Assembly (NCBI GenBank): GCA_035293945.1
Contig: DATGLV010000033.1
Coordinates: 56,078-120,077 of the forward strand
Source: VAZQ01 sp035293945
Lineage (GTDB): Bacteria > Pseudomonadota > Alphaproteobacteria > Rhizobiales > Xanthobacteraceae
Direction of reading: 5' to 3'
DNA length: 64,000 nucleotides
The position numbers and the translations under genes were made by a program. Of this stretch, positions 34,601 to 42,393 are shown piece after piece. Every line of letters begins with the position of its first letter. Positions within the stretch are counted from its first letter, which is position 1. The notes beneath the pieces were generated by a model. It was not told the origin of the DNA. It made no database searches and saw only the letters and a program-made list of their open reading frames with translations.

Positions 34601-35116
34601 TCACAAGTTCACCGGCGTCCCCATGAAGTCGCGCTTGCCGAGCTCGACCCCGCAGTGACGCAGGATGTCGTAGGCGGTCGTGCAGTGGAAATAGAAGTTC
34701 GGCAGCACGTGATTGAGCAGCAATCCTTGGCCGGTGAACTTGCGCTCGCCCGAGCCGAACTTGAGCGTGATCTCTTTGTTTTCGGTTCCGTCTATCTGCG
34801 CCGGCTTAAATCCCTTGATGTATTCGATCGTGTTGGCAAGCCGGCTCTCCAGCTCGGCGAAAGTCGCATCGGTATTGGGCAGGCTAAGCGGCTCGCTGCC
34901 CGAGAGCGCGCTGCATAGCCTGATCGGATGCGCGGTTGCCTGCTGCACCTGGCGCACCAGCGGATACATGTCGGGATAGAGCCGCATGCCGAGCAGGAAG
35001 GCCGGATCGATCTGTTTTGCCTCTGCGTGCGCGGCGGCCTTGCCGAGCACGGCGGAAATCGCGGTCAGATGCTGCACGAAGATCGGCACCGACACCTTGA
35101 ACATGGAGATCGCCAT
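34601..35116 (-). CDS. DUF1993-family protein
   Basis: 171 residues of a DinB-like four-helix fold. Family features include an N-terminal FKVSVPIFVQHLTAISAVLGKA, LGMRLYPDMYPLVRQVQ, a TFAELESRLANTIEYIKGF helix and a C-terminal LPNFYFHCTTAYDILRHCGVELGKRDFMG. The His residues might bind metal as in DinB proteins, but no activity is established for the family. It lies near the darT remnant with no evident functional tie. Confidence 0.8.
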   Translation of the reverse strand: MAISMFKVSVPIFVQHLTAISAVLGKAAAHAEAKQIDPAFLLGMRLYPDMYPLVRQVQQATAHPIRLCSALSGSEPLSLPNTDATFAELESRLANTIEYIKGFKPAQIDGTENKEITLKFGSGERKFTGQGLLLNHVLPNFYFHCTTAYDILRHCGVELGKRDFMGTPVNL

Positions 35117-35291
35117 GGAATGAAGCCCTTGGTTTCGCGGGTTGAGGAAAGGGCCGTGAGTTTAGCGCCCTTGCATATTGGCTCAAGGCACTGTGACGCA
35201 ATCAGCCGAGCAAGCACCTGCATTGACTTGAGCGCGCATCCGATAGACTGATGCCCCCAGCGGCTTGCATCGGACAAGACAGGTTGCATGC

Positions 35292-36335
35292 ATGAAGGCC
35301 ATCGTGTTCCACAATTTCGGGCCGCCCGATGTCCTCAAATACGAGGACGTGCCCGATCCGCAGCCGCGGGGCGGCGAGATCCGGGTGAGAATTCATGCCG
35401 CGACCGTCAACCGCGTGCTCGACGTAAGCCTGCGCGCCGGCAAGGAGACGCGGCGGGCTGCGGTGCTGCCGCTCATCCCCGGAGTCGACTGCGCCGGGAT
35501 CGTCGATGCGGTGGGAGAAGGCGTCACCCGCTGGCGCATCGGCGACCGGGTTGCCGCCGCCGGCACCATGCCGCTCGATCCGTGCCCGGAGGACGGTGAA
35601 AGCTACACAGGGCCGCGCGGGATGATGGGGATCAAGCGCCCCGGCGGCTTTGCGGAGCTGGTTGTGGTGCCGGCCTGCGCGGCCGTCGCGGTTCCCGACC
35701 GGTTGGGCTTCCACGAAGCGGCGGTCATCATGCGGCATGCGCCGACCGCCTGGAACCTGCTGGTCAACACCGCGAGGCTGGTCGCCGGCGAGACTGTCCT
35801 GATCATGGGGGCCGGCGGCAATCTGGGATCGACCGGAATCCAGATAGCCAAGAACGTGATCGGCGCCAAAGTGATCGCGGCGGCCGGATCAGACGACCGG
35901 GTCCGCCAAGGGCTCGCGCTCGGCGCAGATTTCGGCATCAACTATGCGACGCAAGACATTCGCGAAGAGGCGATGAAATTCACCGACGGCAAGGGCGTCG
36001 ACGTGCTCTACGACAATATCGCCAATCCGAAAATCCTGCCGGCTGCATTTCGCGCCCTTGGTCTGCGTGGACGCCTGGTCACGGCTGGCGCGCATGCAGG
36101 CCCCAACGTGACCATCGATTTCGGCCACCTCTATCACTACGAGATCACCATCCGGGGGCAGCCGGGCTACCATCCGCCCGATCGCGACAAGTGCTTTGCG
36201 GCCGCGGCTGAAGGCAAGATCAAGGCCCAGATCGAGCGATTGCTGCCGCTGTCGCGCGCCGCCGAAGCACACCGCCTCGTCGAATCAGGCGAAGTCACCG
36301 GCAAGATCGTGCTCGACCCGAGCTTGGATGGATGA
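35292..36335 (+). CDS. Zinc-type alcohol dehydrogenase-like (MDR) oxidoreductase
   Basis: 347 residues. MKAIVFHNFGPPDVLKYEDV at the start and GVDCAGIVDAVGEGV in the GroES-like domain are MDR features. The nucleotide-binding domain holds LIMGAGGNLGSTGIQIAK. The structural zinc Cys cluster is absent, so it is probably of the quinone reductase/enoyl reductase-like branch, though the active site is not fixed. ATG 35292 is the family start; the frame opens nine codons earlier. A RAYT gene follows within 6 bp. Confidence 0.85.
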   Translation: MKAIVFHNFGPPDVLKYEDVPDPQPRGGEIRVRIHAATVNRVLDVSLRAGKETRRAAVLPLIPGVDCAGIVDAVGEGVTRWRIGDRVAAAGTMPLDPCPEDGESYTGPRGMMGIKRPGGFAELVVVPACAAVAVPDRLGFHEAAVIMRHAPTAWNLLVNTARLVAGETVLIMGAGGNLGSTGIQIAKNVIGAKVIAAAGSDDRVRQGLALGADFGINYATQDIREEAMKFTDGKGVDVLYDNIANPKILPAAFRALGLRGRLVTAGAHAGPNVTIDFGHLYHYEITIRGQPGYHPPDRDKCFAAAAEGKIKAQIERLLPLSRAAEAHRLVESGEVTGKIVLDPSLDG

Positions 36336-36341
36336 ACGGGT

Positions 36342-36890
36342 GTGCTGTGCCAGGCGCCCCCCTACCGTCGATCGCTACGTCTGAAGGGGTACGTATCGAT
36401 TTGCACACAAGACCGCGTTTGCTTGTTCGGCGACGTCGCCGGCGAGACCGTATATCTGAATGAAGCTGGTCAAATGGCGGATGCCTTGTGGGCGGACCTG
36501 CCGATGCGCTTTCCGGGAGTCGAGCTCGATATCTTCGTGGTCATGCCTAACCACATCCACGGCATTGTCGTATTGCCCGATCGTTCCGGCGTAGGGGCGC
36601 CCCTTGTGGGCGCCCGCGAAATTGGCCAGCTATGGGCCGCCAGGGCCTCCCCTACTAGACTCGGCGACCTCATTGGCGCTTTCAAATCGCCGTTCACCGT
36701 TCGCTATATTCAAGGCGTCAAGAAAGGCCAGTTGCCGAGATTTGACCGCCGCGTCTGGCAGCGGAACTACCATGAACATGTCATTCGGGATGAAGCAGAC
36801 CTGTCTCGCATCCGCGCATACATTGATCAGAACCCGTTACAATGGCATCTCGATGATGAGAATCCAGAAAATATACAGTTGAAATCGTAG
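36342..36890 (+). CDS. REP-associated tyrosine transposase (RAYT, Y1/HUH family)
   Basis: 182 residues. The HUH motif is in FVVMPNHIHGIVVLP and the catalytic Tyr region in RVWQRNYHEHVIRDEADLSRIRAYIDQNP, the family hallmark. RAYTs move or spread REP palindromes. Near the N-terminus, RLKGY joins directly to VSICTQDR, lacking about nine residues that family members usually have there, so it may be damaged. The 36596 REP palindrome is embedded in frame and encodes GAPLVGA. The GTG at 36342 is the only start upstream of the domain, but the true start is uncertain. Confidence 0.8.
   Translation: MLCQAPPYRRSLRLKGYVSICTQDRVCLFGDVAGETVYLNEAGQMADALWADLPMRFPGVELDIFVVMPNHIHGIVVLPDRSGVGAPLVGAREIGQLWAARASPTRLGDLIGAFKSPFTVRYIQGVKKGQLPRFDRRVWQRNYHEHVIRDEADLSRIRAYIDQNPLQWHLDDENPENIQLKS
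36596..36615. repeat. REP palindrome embedded in the RAYT coding region
   Basis: GGCGCCCCTTGTGGGCGCCC, identical to 20579-20598. It is read in frame by the RAYT gene. A GTAGGGG segment lies just before it at 36591 and its complement CCCCTAC occurs at 36648-36654, giving larger outer arms. Confidence 0.7.
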
Positions 36891-36927
36891 GCTGCTTTTA
36901 GTCGGCGCCGGGCGACAACAGTTGAGC

Positions 36928-36952
36928 GAGGGCGGCCACAAGGGCCGCCCTC
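36928..36952. repeat. REP-like hairpin downstream of the RAYT gene
   Basis: Perfect 10-bp arms GAGGGCGGCC and GGCCGCCCTC around loop ACAAG. Located 38 bp after the RAYT stop and close to the convergent VOC gene; it could end both transcripts. Confidence 0.7.
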
Positions 36953-36980
36953 GCGTCAAAGTGCCCGCGTAGCCGCCGCC

Positions 36981-37961
36981 TTACTTAATCGGCTCGTAGT
37001 TCGGTATTTCCTTGGTCTGATAGCCGCGGATGACCCGCTCCGAGCCGTAGCCCCAGTAGTTCCGCAGGGTCTCGGGCCCATGCATTTTCGGATAGAGCGG
37101 GAACTCCTGGTGCCACGGCCGCGGATCGAAATAACCGAGCGCCTCGTCCTTCATCTGGTCCATCTCGGTGAAGATCTCCACCCGCACCAGATCGGTGTTG
37201 CGATGATAGGTCGCGACATTATGGCCGATGACGTGACGGCCCGGCCCCCATACCAGATGAATCTTGTTGTAGGCGAGATAGTCGACGGCCTTGTGAATCT
37301 CCGACCAGTCAAGCACCTCGAAGGCGATATGGTGCAGCTGCGGCTCGTCGTCGATGATGAAATTAAGGGTGTGGTGGTCCGTGTTGCAGCGCAGGAACAC
37401 GAAGAAGTCGCCGCGCCAATCCGACACCCGAAAGCCCAGCACATCGCAGTAGAACTTGACGACCTTCTGCACGTCGAGCACGCGGTAGGCGACGTGCCCG
37501 AGCTTGAGAATGTTGAAGATATTCGGAGCGCCGTCCGGCTTGGCGAACTGATATTCGGCGTAGATATCGATCGGCGTGCCCTTGGGGTCCTCGAACGTGA
37601 CGGCCTCACTTATGCCGGGCGAGATGCCCTTGCGGCGCTCGCATTTGAGTCCGTCCTTCTGCAGCTCCTTGACCACGTCGCCTAGTTCAGTGCCGGGCGC
37701 GACCTGGAACGAAAGCCGCTTCAGGGCGCCGGCCTCACCGCGCACCAGCTCGATCGCCTCGAAGCCCTGCTTGGTGGCGAGAAAGACCCGATCCTTGGTC
37801 CGCTCGATGACGCTCAGCCCGAGAACGCGGCTGTAATAATCGGTCTGCTGCTCGACATCGGGCGTCGCCAATGTCGCGTGACCGAGTCTTCTTACTTTTA
37901 TCATCGTGATGTTCCGTAGTTTTTCGCTGTTGGGCTTCTCCAACAAAGCGGGTTGGCTCAT
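36981..37961 (-). CDS. Extradiol dioxygenase-like VOC protein
   Basis: 326 residues with two VOC modules. The C-terminal one has the type I extradiol 2-His-1-carboxylate pattern: His in LKLGHVAYRV, His in LHHIAFEV and Glu in VRVEIFTEM. It would cleave a catechol-like ring meta to the hydroxyl using Fe(II). The start at 37961 overlaps the upstream stop by 4 bp (ATGA), supporting it over a Met 20 codons later. It ends a gene run with an FAD reductase and FAH hydrolase, consistent with an aromatic pathway. Confidence 0.8.
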   Translation of the reverse strand: MSQPALLEKPNSEKLRNITMIKVRRLGHATLATPDVEQQTDYYSRVLGLSVIERTKDRVFLATKQGFEAIELVRGEAGALKRLSFQVAPGTELGDVVKELQKDGLKCERRKGISPGISEAVTFEDPKGTPIDIYAEYQFAKPDGAPNIFNILKLGHVAYRVLDVQKVVKFYCDVLGFRVSDWRGDFFVFLRCNTDHHTLNFIIDDEPQLHHIAFEVLDWSEIHKAVDYLAYNKIHLVWGPGRHVIGHNVATYHRNTDLVRVEIFTEMDQMKDEALGYFDPRPWHQEFPLYPKMHGPETLRNYWGYGSERVIRGYQTKEIPNYEPIK

Positions 37962-38809
37962 TTCTCAGTCTTGAAATAGCGCAAGTCCGGCGGCGGCTGA
38001 CCCTTCTTCACCGGCATCAACAACCCGTCGGCACTCAGCATATAGCTCTCGTCGCCGATGCGGACGTGCTGGTTCCCCTCGACGCAGCTGTTCTCCGGAT
38101 AGTAGGGATGCGCGTCGATGGTGCGTCGATAGTTCTTTATGGCGCTCCACGGACGCGTCAGCGCATGGTCGATGACGGTGATGGCATCGTGCATGACGTT
38201 CTGGTCGGAGGCATCCGTATAGAGGCGTTCTCTGACAATGGTCTGATTGTCCTTGTGCAGCGGCAGGCCGGTGTCATCGTAGAAGCGTGGGCCTTTAAAG
38301 CCACGGGTCTCGACCTCGAGCACGTCGTAGCGCCCTTGGCCGGTCGTATCGAGCCAGCGGCCGATCGAGTAGCCGGCGAAGGCAGGCTCGATGTCGGCTG
38401 GCCACTCGCGGCCATCAGTGTAGATGATGCGGTTGTCGTGGATATTGTTGATCAGGATATGGACCTCGCCGGGCACGACCAGGACCTCCATGACCGTGTA
38501 CACGTTCATGATACGCGGCATGCCGGGTGAGAAACAGGAATTGGTACGGTCGATGCCGAACCCGCCCGCCTCCATATCGGCCAAGGCCGCCTCGTGGATG
38601 GCGCGATATTCGGGAACGAGCGGTGCGTTCTGTCCGGCGCCGACCGTCCTTGTCGGATCAAACGACGCCGGGCCGCCAACCAAGTTGATGCGCCGCCATT
38701 GCCCCCGCCAATCGGGATATTTGCCGTCGTCCGCTGCCCATGCACCGCAGACCGCTGCAAACATCGCGCCGGCCAGCATGATTGAACCGATCGAGCCTCG
38801 CCAAAGCAT
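37958..38809 (-). CDS. Exported protein of unassigned family (paralogue B)
   Basis: About 283 residues. It has a signal peptide (LWRGSIGSIMLAGAMFAA) and is paralogous to the protein at 32045 across its length: KYPD-GQW-RIN, SPGMPRIMNVY, IYTDGREWP, AGYSIGRW, GLPLHKDNQTI, IDHALTRPW, HVRIG, MLSADG and PPPDL-YF. An insertion near residue 40 makes its N-terminal part longer. ATG 38809 is preceded by GAGG at good spacing; ATG 38821 is an alternative. It overlaps the extradiol dioxygenase-like gene by 4 bp, the clearest clue to its role. I cannot assign the family. Confidence 0.75.
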   Translation of the reverse strand: MLWRGSIGSIMLAGAMFAAVCGAWAADDGKYPDWRGQWRRINLVGGPASFDPTRTVGAGQNAPLVPEYRAIHEAALADMEAGGFGIDRTNSCFSPGMPRIMNVYTVMEVLVVPGEVHILINNIHDNRIIYTDGREWPADIEPAFAGYSIGRWLDTTGQGRYDVLEVETRGFKGPRFYDDTGLPLHKDNQTIVRERLYTDASDQNVMHDAITVIDHALTRPWSAIKNYRRTIDAHPYYPENSCVEGNQHVRIGDESYMLSADGLLMPVKKGQPPPDLRYFKTEK

Positions 38810-38917
38810 GATCGACCTCATAGGTGGGTGAACTTCGCCAATTCTCGCACAACTCCCCGGAAGCGACCATCGGCGAAATGCGGCTCGCAGTGCAGTGCAG
38901 CGGGATAAAAGCCTAAA

Positions 38918-39010
38918 GCGCGTTCCGGTCGACGGGAATGCGATCAGGTTCTTACGCTTGCGCATGTCCTGGTCGGAAAACCGGTATCCACTCTTTCGGC
39001 ACATGTGCTA
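38918..39010. repeat. Dispersed palindromic repeat with GCGCGTTCCGGTCGACGGGA core
   Basis: The segment resembles a frequent Rhizobiales intergenic repeat beginning AAGCGCGTTCCGGTCGACGG and ending with a CGGAAAACCGGTATCCAC stretch, enclosed by GCGCATGT and ACATGTGC arms (about 38961-39008). It fills the gap between the FAD reductase and the unassigned exported gene and touches the reductase stop region. Confidence 0.65.
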
Positions 39011-40204
39011 TGCCGAGGCTACCGCGAGTGGCGCGCATTCCTCGGCGATGCGGCGCCGCGCCAGCATATGGGCGCGCGCGTCGTTCACCGCATCGACCGC
39101 GATCAGCTTGTCGCCCGCACGGTACTCCACCGAGAAGCGCGGAGCGGCCTGGTCGCCGACCACCCGGGCGCTGGCATAGCCGTCGGAAAGGCCCGCCATC
39201 TGCAACTTGATCTCGTATTGGTCCGACCAGAACCAGGGCACCGGATCATAGACTTGTGGGTTGCCCAGGATGGCGCTTGCAGCGGTCTTGGCCTGGTCGA
39301 TCGCGTTCTGCACGCTCTCCAGGCGAATCTCGCGGCCGAAGCGCCCGCTCGGGAAGCGCGTGCAGTCGCCGATCGCGTAGACGCCGCTCACCGCAGTCCG
39401 GGCGAGCGTGTCGACCAGAACACCGTCGCGGCACGGGATGCCGGCGTTGCGGGCGAGCTCGTCGTTTGCCTGCGCGCCGACCGCGAGCAACACCACGTCG
39501 GCTTCAAGAACGGTTCCATCGGTGAGACCGACGCCCGACACGGCCCGCTCCCCGAGCAAGGCCGCCATGCGCGCGCGTGTCCGGATGTCGACGCCGCGCT
39601 CGCGATGCAACGTATCGAAGAAACCCGAAATGTCGGCGCCGGTGACGCGCTTCAAGATGCGATCCTCGGCCTCCAGCACCGTCACCTCACGGCCCTCCCC
39701 GCGCATGACCGCTGCAACTTCGAGGCCGATATATCCACCGCCGACGATCACGATGCGGCGGGCCGCATCGAGCGCCGGGCGCAGGCGGTGCACGTCACCG
39801 ATGGAGCGCAGCGTAAAGGTGCCGGCGAGCCCCGCGCCCGGAACCGGCAGCGCGCGCGCGCGTGTGCCGGTCGCCAGCACGAGCGTGCCAAAGCCAAGCT
39901 CGGCGACCTCACCGCGCCCGTCAGCCGTCACCACGATCCGCCGCCCAAGGTCGAGCGCCCGGACTGTCGTGTCGAGCCTGAGCTCGACGCCTTGATCGCG
40001 CCACAGCGTCTCCGGCCGCAGCAGAAGGCTTTCCGGCGACTTGCGCTCGGTCAGGAATTTCTTCGACAGCGGCGGACGCTGATAAGGCGCAAACCGCTCG
40101 GCGCCGATGATCAGGATCGGATCGCGAAAGCCGCCGGCGCGCAGGCTCAGAGAGAGCTGCGCGGCCGCCTGTCCGGCACCGACAACGATGAGGTTCCCGC
40201 TCAT
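39008..40204 (-). CDS. FAD-dependent ferredoxin/rubredoxin reductase-type oxidoreductase
   Basis: 398 residues of the BenC/AlkT-type pyridine nucleotide-disulfide reductase fold, without the disulfide. FAD site VVGAGQAAAQLS near the N-terminus, PPLSKKFL, NAD(P) site IVIVGGGYIGLEVAA, and the second FAD motif VYAIGDCTRF. Such reductases feed electrons to ferredoxins of ring-hydroxylating or P450 enzymes. No ferredoxin or oxygenase component is adjacent; the extradiol and FAH neighbours still support an aromatic role. Confidence 0.85.
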   Translation of the reverse strand: MSGNLIVVGAGQAAAQLSLSLRAGGFRDPILIIGAERFAPYQRPPLSKKFLTERKSPESLLLRPETLWRDQGVELRLDTTVRALDLGRRIVVTADGRGEVAELGFGTLVLATGTRARALPVPGAGLAGTFTLRSIGDVHRLRPALDAARRIVIVGGGYIGLEVAAVMRGEGREVTVLEAEDRILKRVTGADISGFFDTLHRERGVDIRTRARMAALLGERAVSGVGLTDGTVLEADVVLLAVGAQANDELARNAGIPCRDGVLVDTLARTAVSGVYAIGDCTRFPSGRFGREIRLESVQNAIDQAKTAASAILGNPQVYDPVPWFWSDQYEIKLQMAGLSDGYASARVVGDQAAPRFSVEYRAGDKLIAVDAVNDARAHMLARRRIAEECAPLAVASA

Positions 40205-40216
40205 ACCTTTAAGCGA

Positions 40217-41092
40217 TCAGCCGCCGATCTGGTGCGCCCGCACCTTTATCTCGAAGGCGCCGATCGGGGCCGACTGGATCCGCAGCACGTCGCCGGGCTT
40301 GACCGCGCTCACCCCATGCGGCGTGCCGGTGTAGTACACATCGCCCGGGTAGAGCGTGTAGAACGAGGAGGCGAACTCGATGAGCCGGCCGATGTCATAG
40401 ATCAGGTCCTTGGTGTCGGCAGTCTGCTTGAGCTCGTTGTTGTTGTGCAACGTGATGGTCATGTCATCCGGATTAGCAATCTCGTCGGCGGTCACCATCC
40501 AGGGCCCGAGCACCGCATAGCCGTCGATCGACTTGCGGAAGCTGCGATCCTCGGGGCCGCGCACAGTCATGTCGAGGCCGAGCGTGTAACCAGCGATATA
40601 GTCCTTGGCCTTGTCGCGCGGAATATCGCTGCCTTGTCTGCCGATGATGGCGACGAGCTCGACCTCGTGCTCGTTGAGCCGATCGAGAAAGCGGAGCGGA
40701 ATTCCCTCCGAAGGGCCAACGATCGCCGAGTTCGATTTGAGAAAGATGCCGGCCTGCCCGATCTTGGGCGAGGGCCGCTTGGCGGCCTCCGGTATGTCGC
40801 GGCGCGCCGCCATTTCCTCGATGTGCTTGCCGTAATTGGTAGGGGCCGCCATGGCCTTGGAGGGCCGCGCCACGGGCGAGATCAGATTGACTGAAGCAAG
40901 CGGCACACCGGGCGCCTTGGCGGCCATTTCCTCGATGCGCGTGCGCCAAGCAGGGAGCGCCGCGATCACGGCGTCGCCCTTCATGTCGTAGGGGGCGGCG
41001 GCCCTGATCTGGCTCTGCGCCTCGGTGACGTCATGGACCTTGTCGCCAATCACGACCCCGAGCCGGTCCCGGTCAAATCGACAAAGCTTCAT
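40217..41092 (-). CDS. Fumarylacetoacetate hydrolase-family protein (second copy)
   Basis: 291 residues. FAH-type metal ligands in EHEVELVAIIGRQ, GYTLGLDMTVRG, and the RKSIDGYAVLGPWMVTADEI segment; C-terminal TGTPHGVSAVKPGD. It is not a close duplicate of the FAH gene at 7621. Its start codon region follows CTCGAGAGGGAGAA, a good ribosome site. It is 12 bp from the FAD reductase gene and 34 bp from the binding protein gene on the same strand; with them it probably works on a ring-cleavage product. Confidence 0.82.
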   Translation of the reverse strand: MKLCRFDRDRLGVVIGDKVHDVTEAQSQIRAAAPYDMKGDAVIAALPAWRTRIEEMAAKAPGVPLASVNLISPVARPSKAMAAPTNYGKHIEEMAARRDIPEAAKRPSPKIGQAGIFLKSNSAIVGPSEGIPLRFLDRLNEHEVELVAIIGRQGSDIPRDKAKDYIAGYTLGLDMTVRGPEDRSFRKSIDGYAVLGPWMVTADEIANPDDMTITLHNNNELKQTADTKDLIYDIGRLIEFASSFYTLYPGDVYYTGTPHGVSAVKPGDVLRIQSAPIGAFEIKVRAHQIGG

Positions 41093-41126
41093 CTCGTTCT
41101 CCCTCTCGAGCCGTCATCGCGCCCCA

Positions 41127-42215
41127 TCAGCGCGCCCTGAACAGGTCCTGAAATGTCCGCTGCCATTTCTTCTCTTCGTCGCCCGGAAAGTCGATCACGA
41201 TGATCTTTCGCTGCCCGAGCTTCTCGATCGCGTCCGGTGGATTGGGCATCACGTCCGCGCGCACCGGGAGGCGACCGGCCGTGGTCAACATGTGCTGCGC
41301 CTCCTGGCTGAGCACGAAATTGGCGGCGAGCGCCGCCGTCTTCGGATGCGGCGCCAGCGAATTGACGGCGACCGAGCCGAAGAAGACCGCAACTGGATCG
41401 ACGCCCCAGTAATCTGTCGGCGCGCCGGTCAACTGCATGTTCACGGTAAGATTGAGATAGTTGTTGAGCGCCACCGCGTATTCACCCGCCGCGACCGCCC
41501 GCGCGAGCGCCAGATGACCGTCGATCACCACCGGCTTGAGCGTTGCAACAATATCGCCGACGAGCTTGCGTGCGCGCTCCTCGCCATAGTGCGCAAACAG
41601 CGCGGCAAGCCACTGCACGTCCGTCTGCTCGACAGCGATGCGGCCGGTCCACTCTTTGTGGTCGAGGAACTCGTCGTAGCTCTTGGGCAGATCGGCGCGG
41701 CTGACGAGCTTGGCATTGTAGGACGGCACATCGTAGTTGGCATAAACACCGTACCAGCGATGATCCTTATCGCGCGCCTGCGGCATGATGTGCCCGGCCT
41801 CCGGAGGATCGACGGGCTGCAGGAATTCCCGCGGCACGCGCCCGACAGCCGGGCTCAACAGCACGTCCCAGGAGCGCTGCCGCGCCCGCTGCTCGATGGC
41901 GATACGGCCGAGCAGCGCCGTGTCGCTCGCGCGCACAAGCTCGACCTTGATACCGCTCGCATCCTGGAACAGCTTCCAGAACGGCAAAGCCTCCTGCTCG
42001 TTCACCGAGGAATAGACCGTGAGCGTGCCGGCTTCGCTGCGGGCAGCTTGCACCAGCTCGGGTGTCATCCAGGCGGGAGATGCCGGAGCCTGTGCCCCAG
42101 CGACCCCGATGTCGGCGAAAGCGGCGGCTGCAAAAGCAAGCACCCTTATCAGGAGCGCCTGCACGCGCGACGCAATACGTCCGAGCACGTTTCCGGGCAC
42201 TGATGATCTGCGCAT
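41127..42215 (-). CDS. Extracellular solute-binding protein, family 1/AfuA-like
   Basis: About 362 residues with an N-terminal export signal (LIRVLAFAAAAFADIGVAGA), then EAGTLTVYSSVNEQEALPFW, a type II binding fold of the iron(III)/polyamine class, WDVLLSPAVGRVP, YGVYANYDVPSYN and a TAALAANFVLSQEAQHMLTTAGR segment. Ligands of such orphan members vary; here aromatic or phosphonate compounds are as likely as ferric ion. ATG 42215 is preferred over a GTG at 42242. No permease or ATPase gene accompanies it. Confidence 0.75.
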   Translation of the reverse strand: MRRSSVPGNVLGRIASRVQALLIRVLAFAAAAFADIGVAGAQAPASPAWMTPELVQAARSEAGTLTVYSSVNEQEALPFWKLFQDASGIKVELVRASDTALLGRIAIEQRARQRSWDVLLSPAVGRVPREFLQPVDPPEAGHIMPQARDKDHRWYGVYANYDVPSYNAKLVSRADLPKSYDEFLDHKEWTGRIAVEQTDVQWLAALFAHYGEERARKLVGDIVATLKPVVIDGHLALARAVAAGEYAVALNNYLNLTVNMQLTGAPTDYWGVDPVAVFFGSVAVNSLAPHPKTAALAANFVLSQEAQHMLTTAGRLPVRADVMPNPPDAIEKLGQRKIIVIDFPGDEEKKWQRTFQDLFRAR

Positions 42216-42393
42216 GGTCAATATCCGCTCGTCCGCTTCCACGCCTCCGGCGCTGCCCCCGAAAGGTCAGGCCGGGTCGCGGGATGAAGGTAGCTCGTAG
42301 GCCGCTCACAGCACCTTTGCAAGACGCGCGTCTTTCTCTCGAGACGCGGCTCCGGTGCTTGATACGGCGGCGGGCTGGGCGCGGGTAAGGATC

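Noticed and set aside
39005..40894. A 629-codon plus-strand frame opposite the FAD reductase and FAH genes
   Set aside because: The opposite strand carries clear FAD and FAH motifs; the long frame is an effect of high GC.
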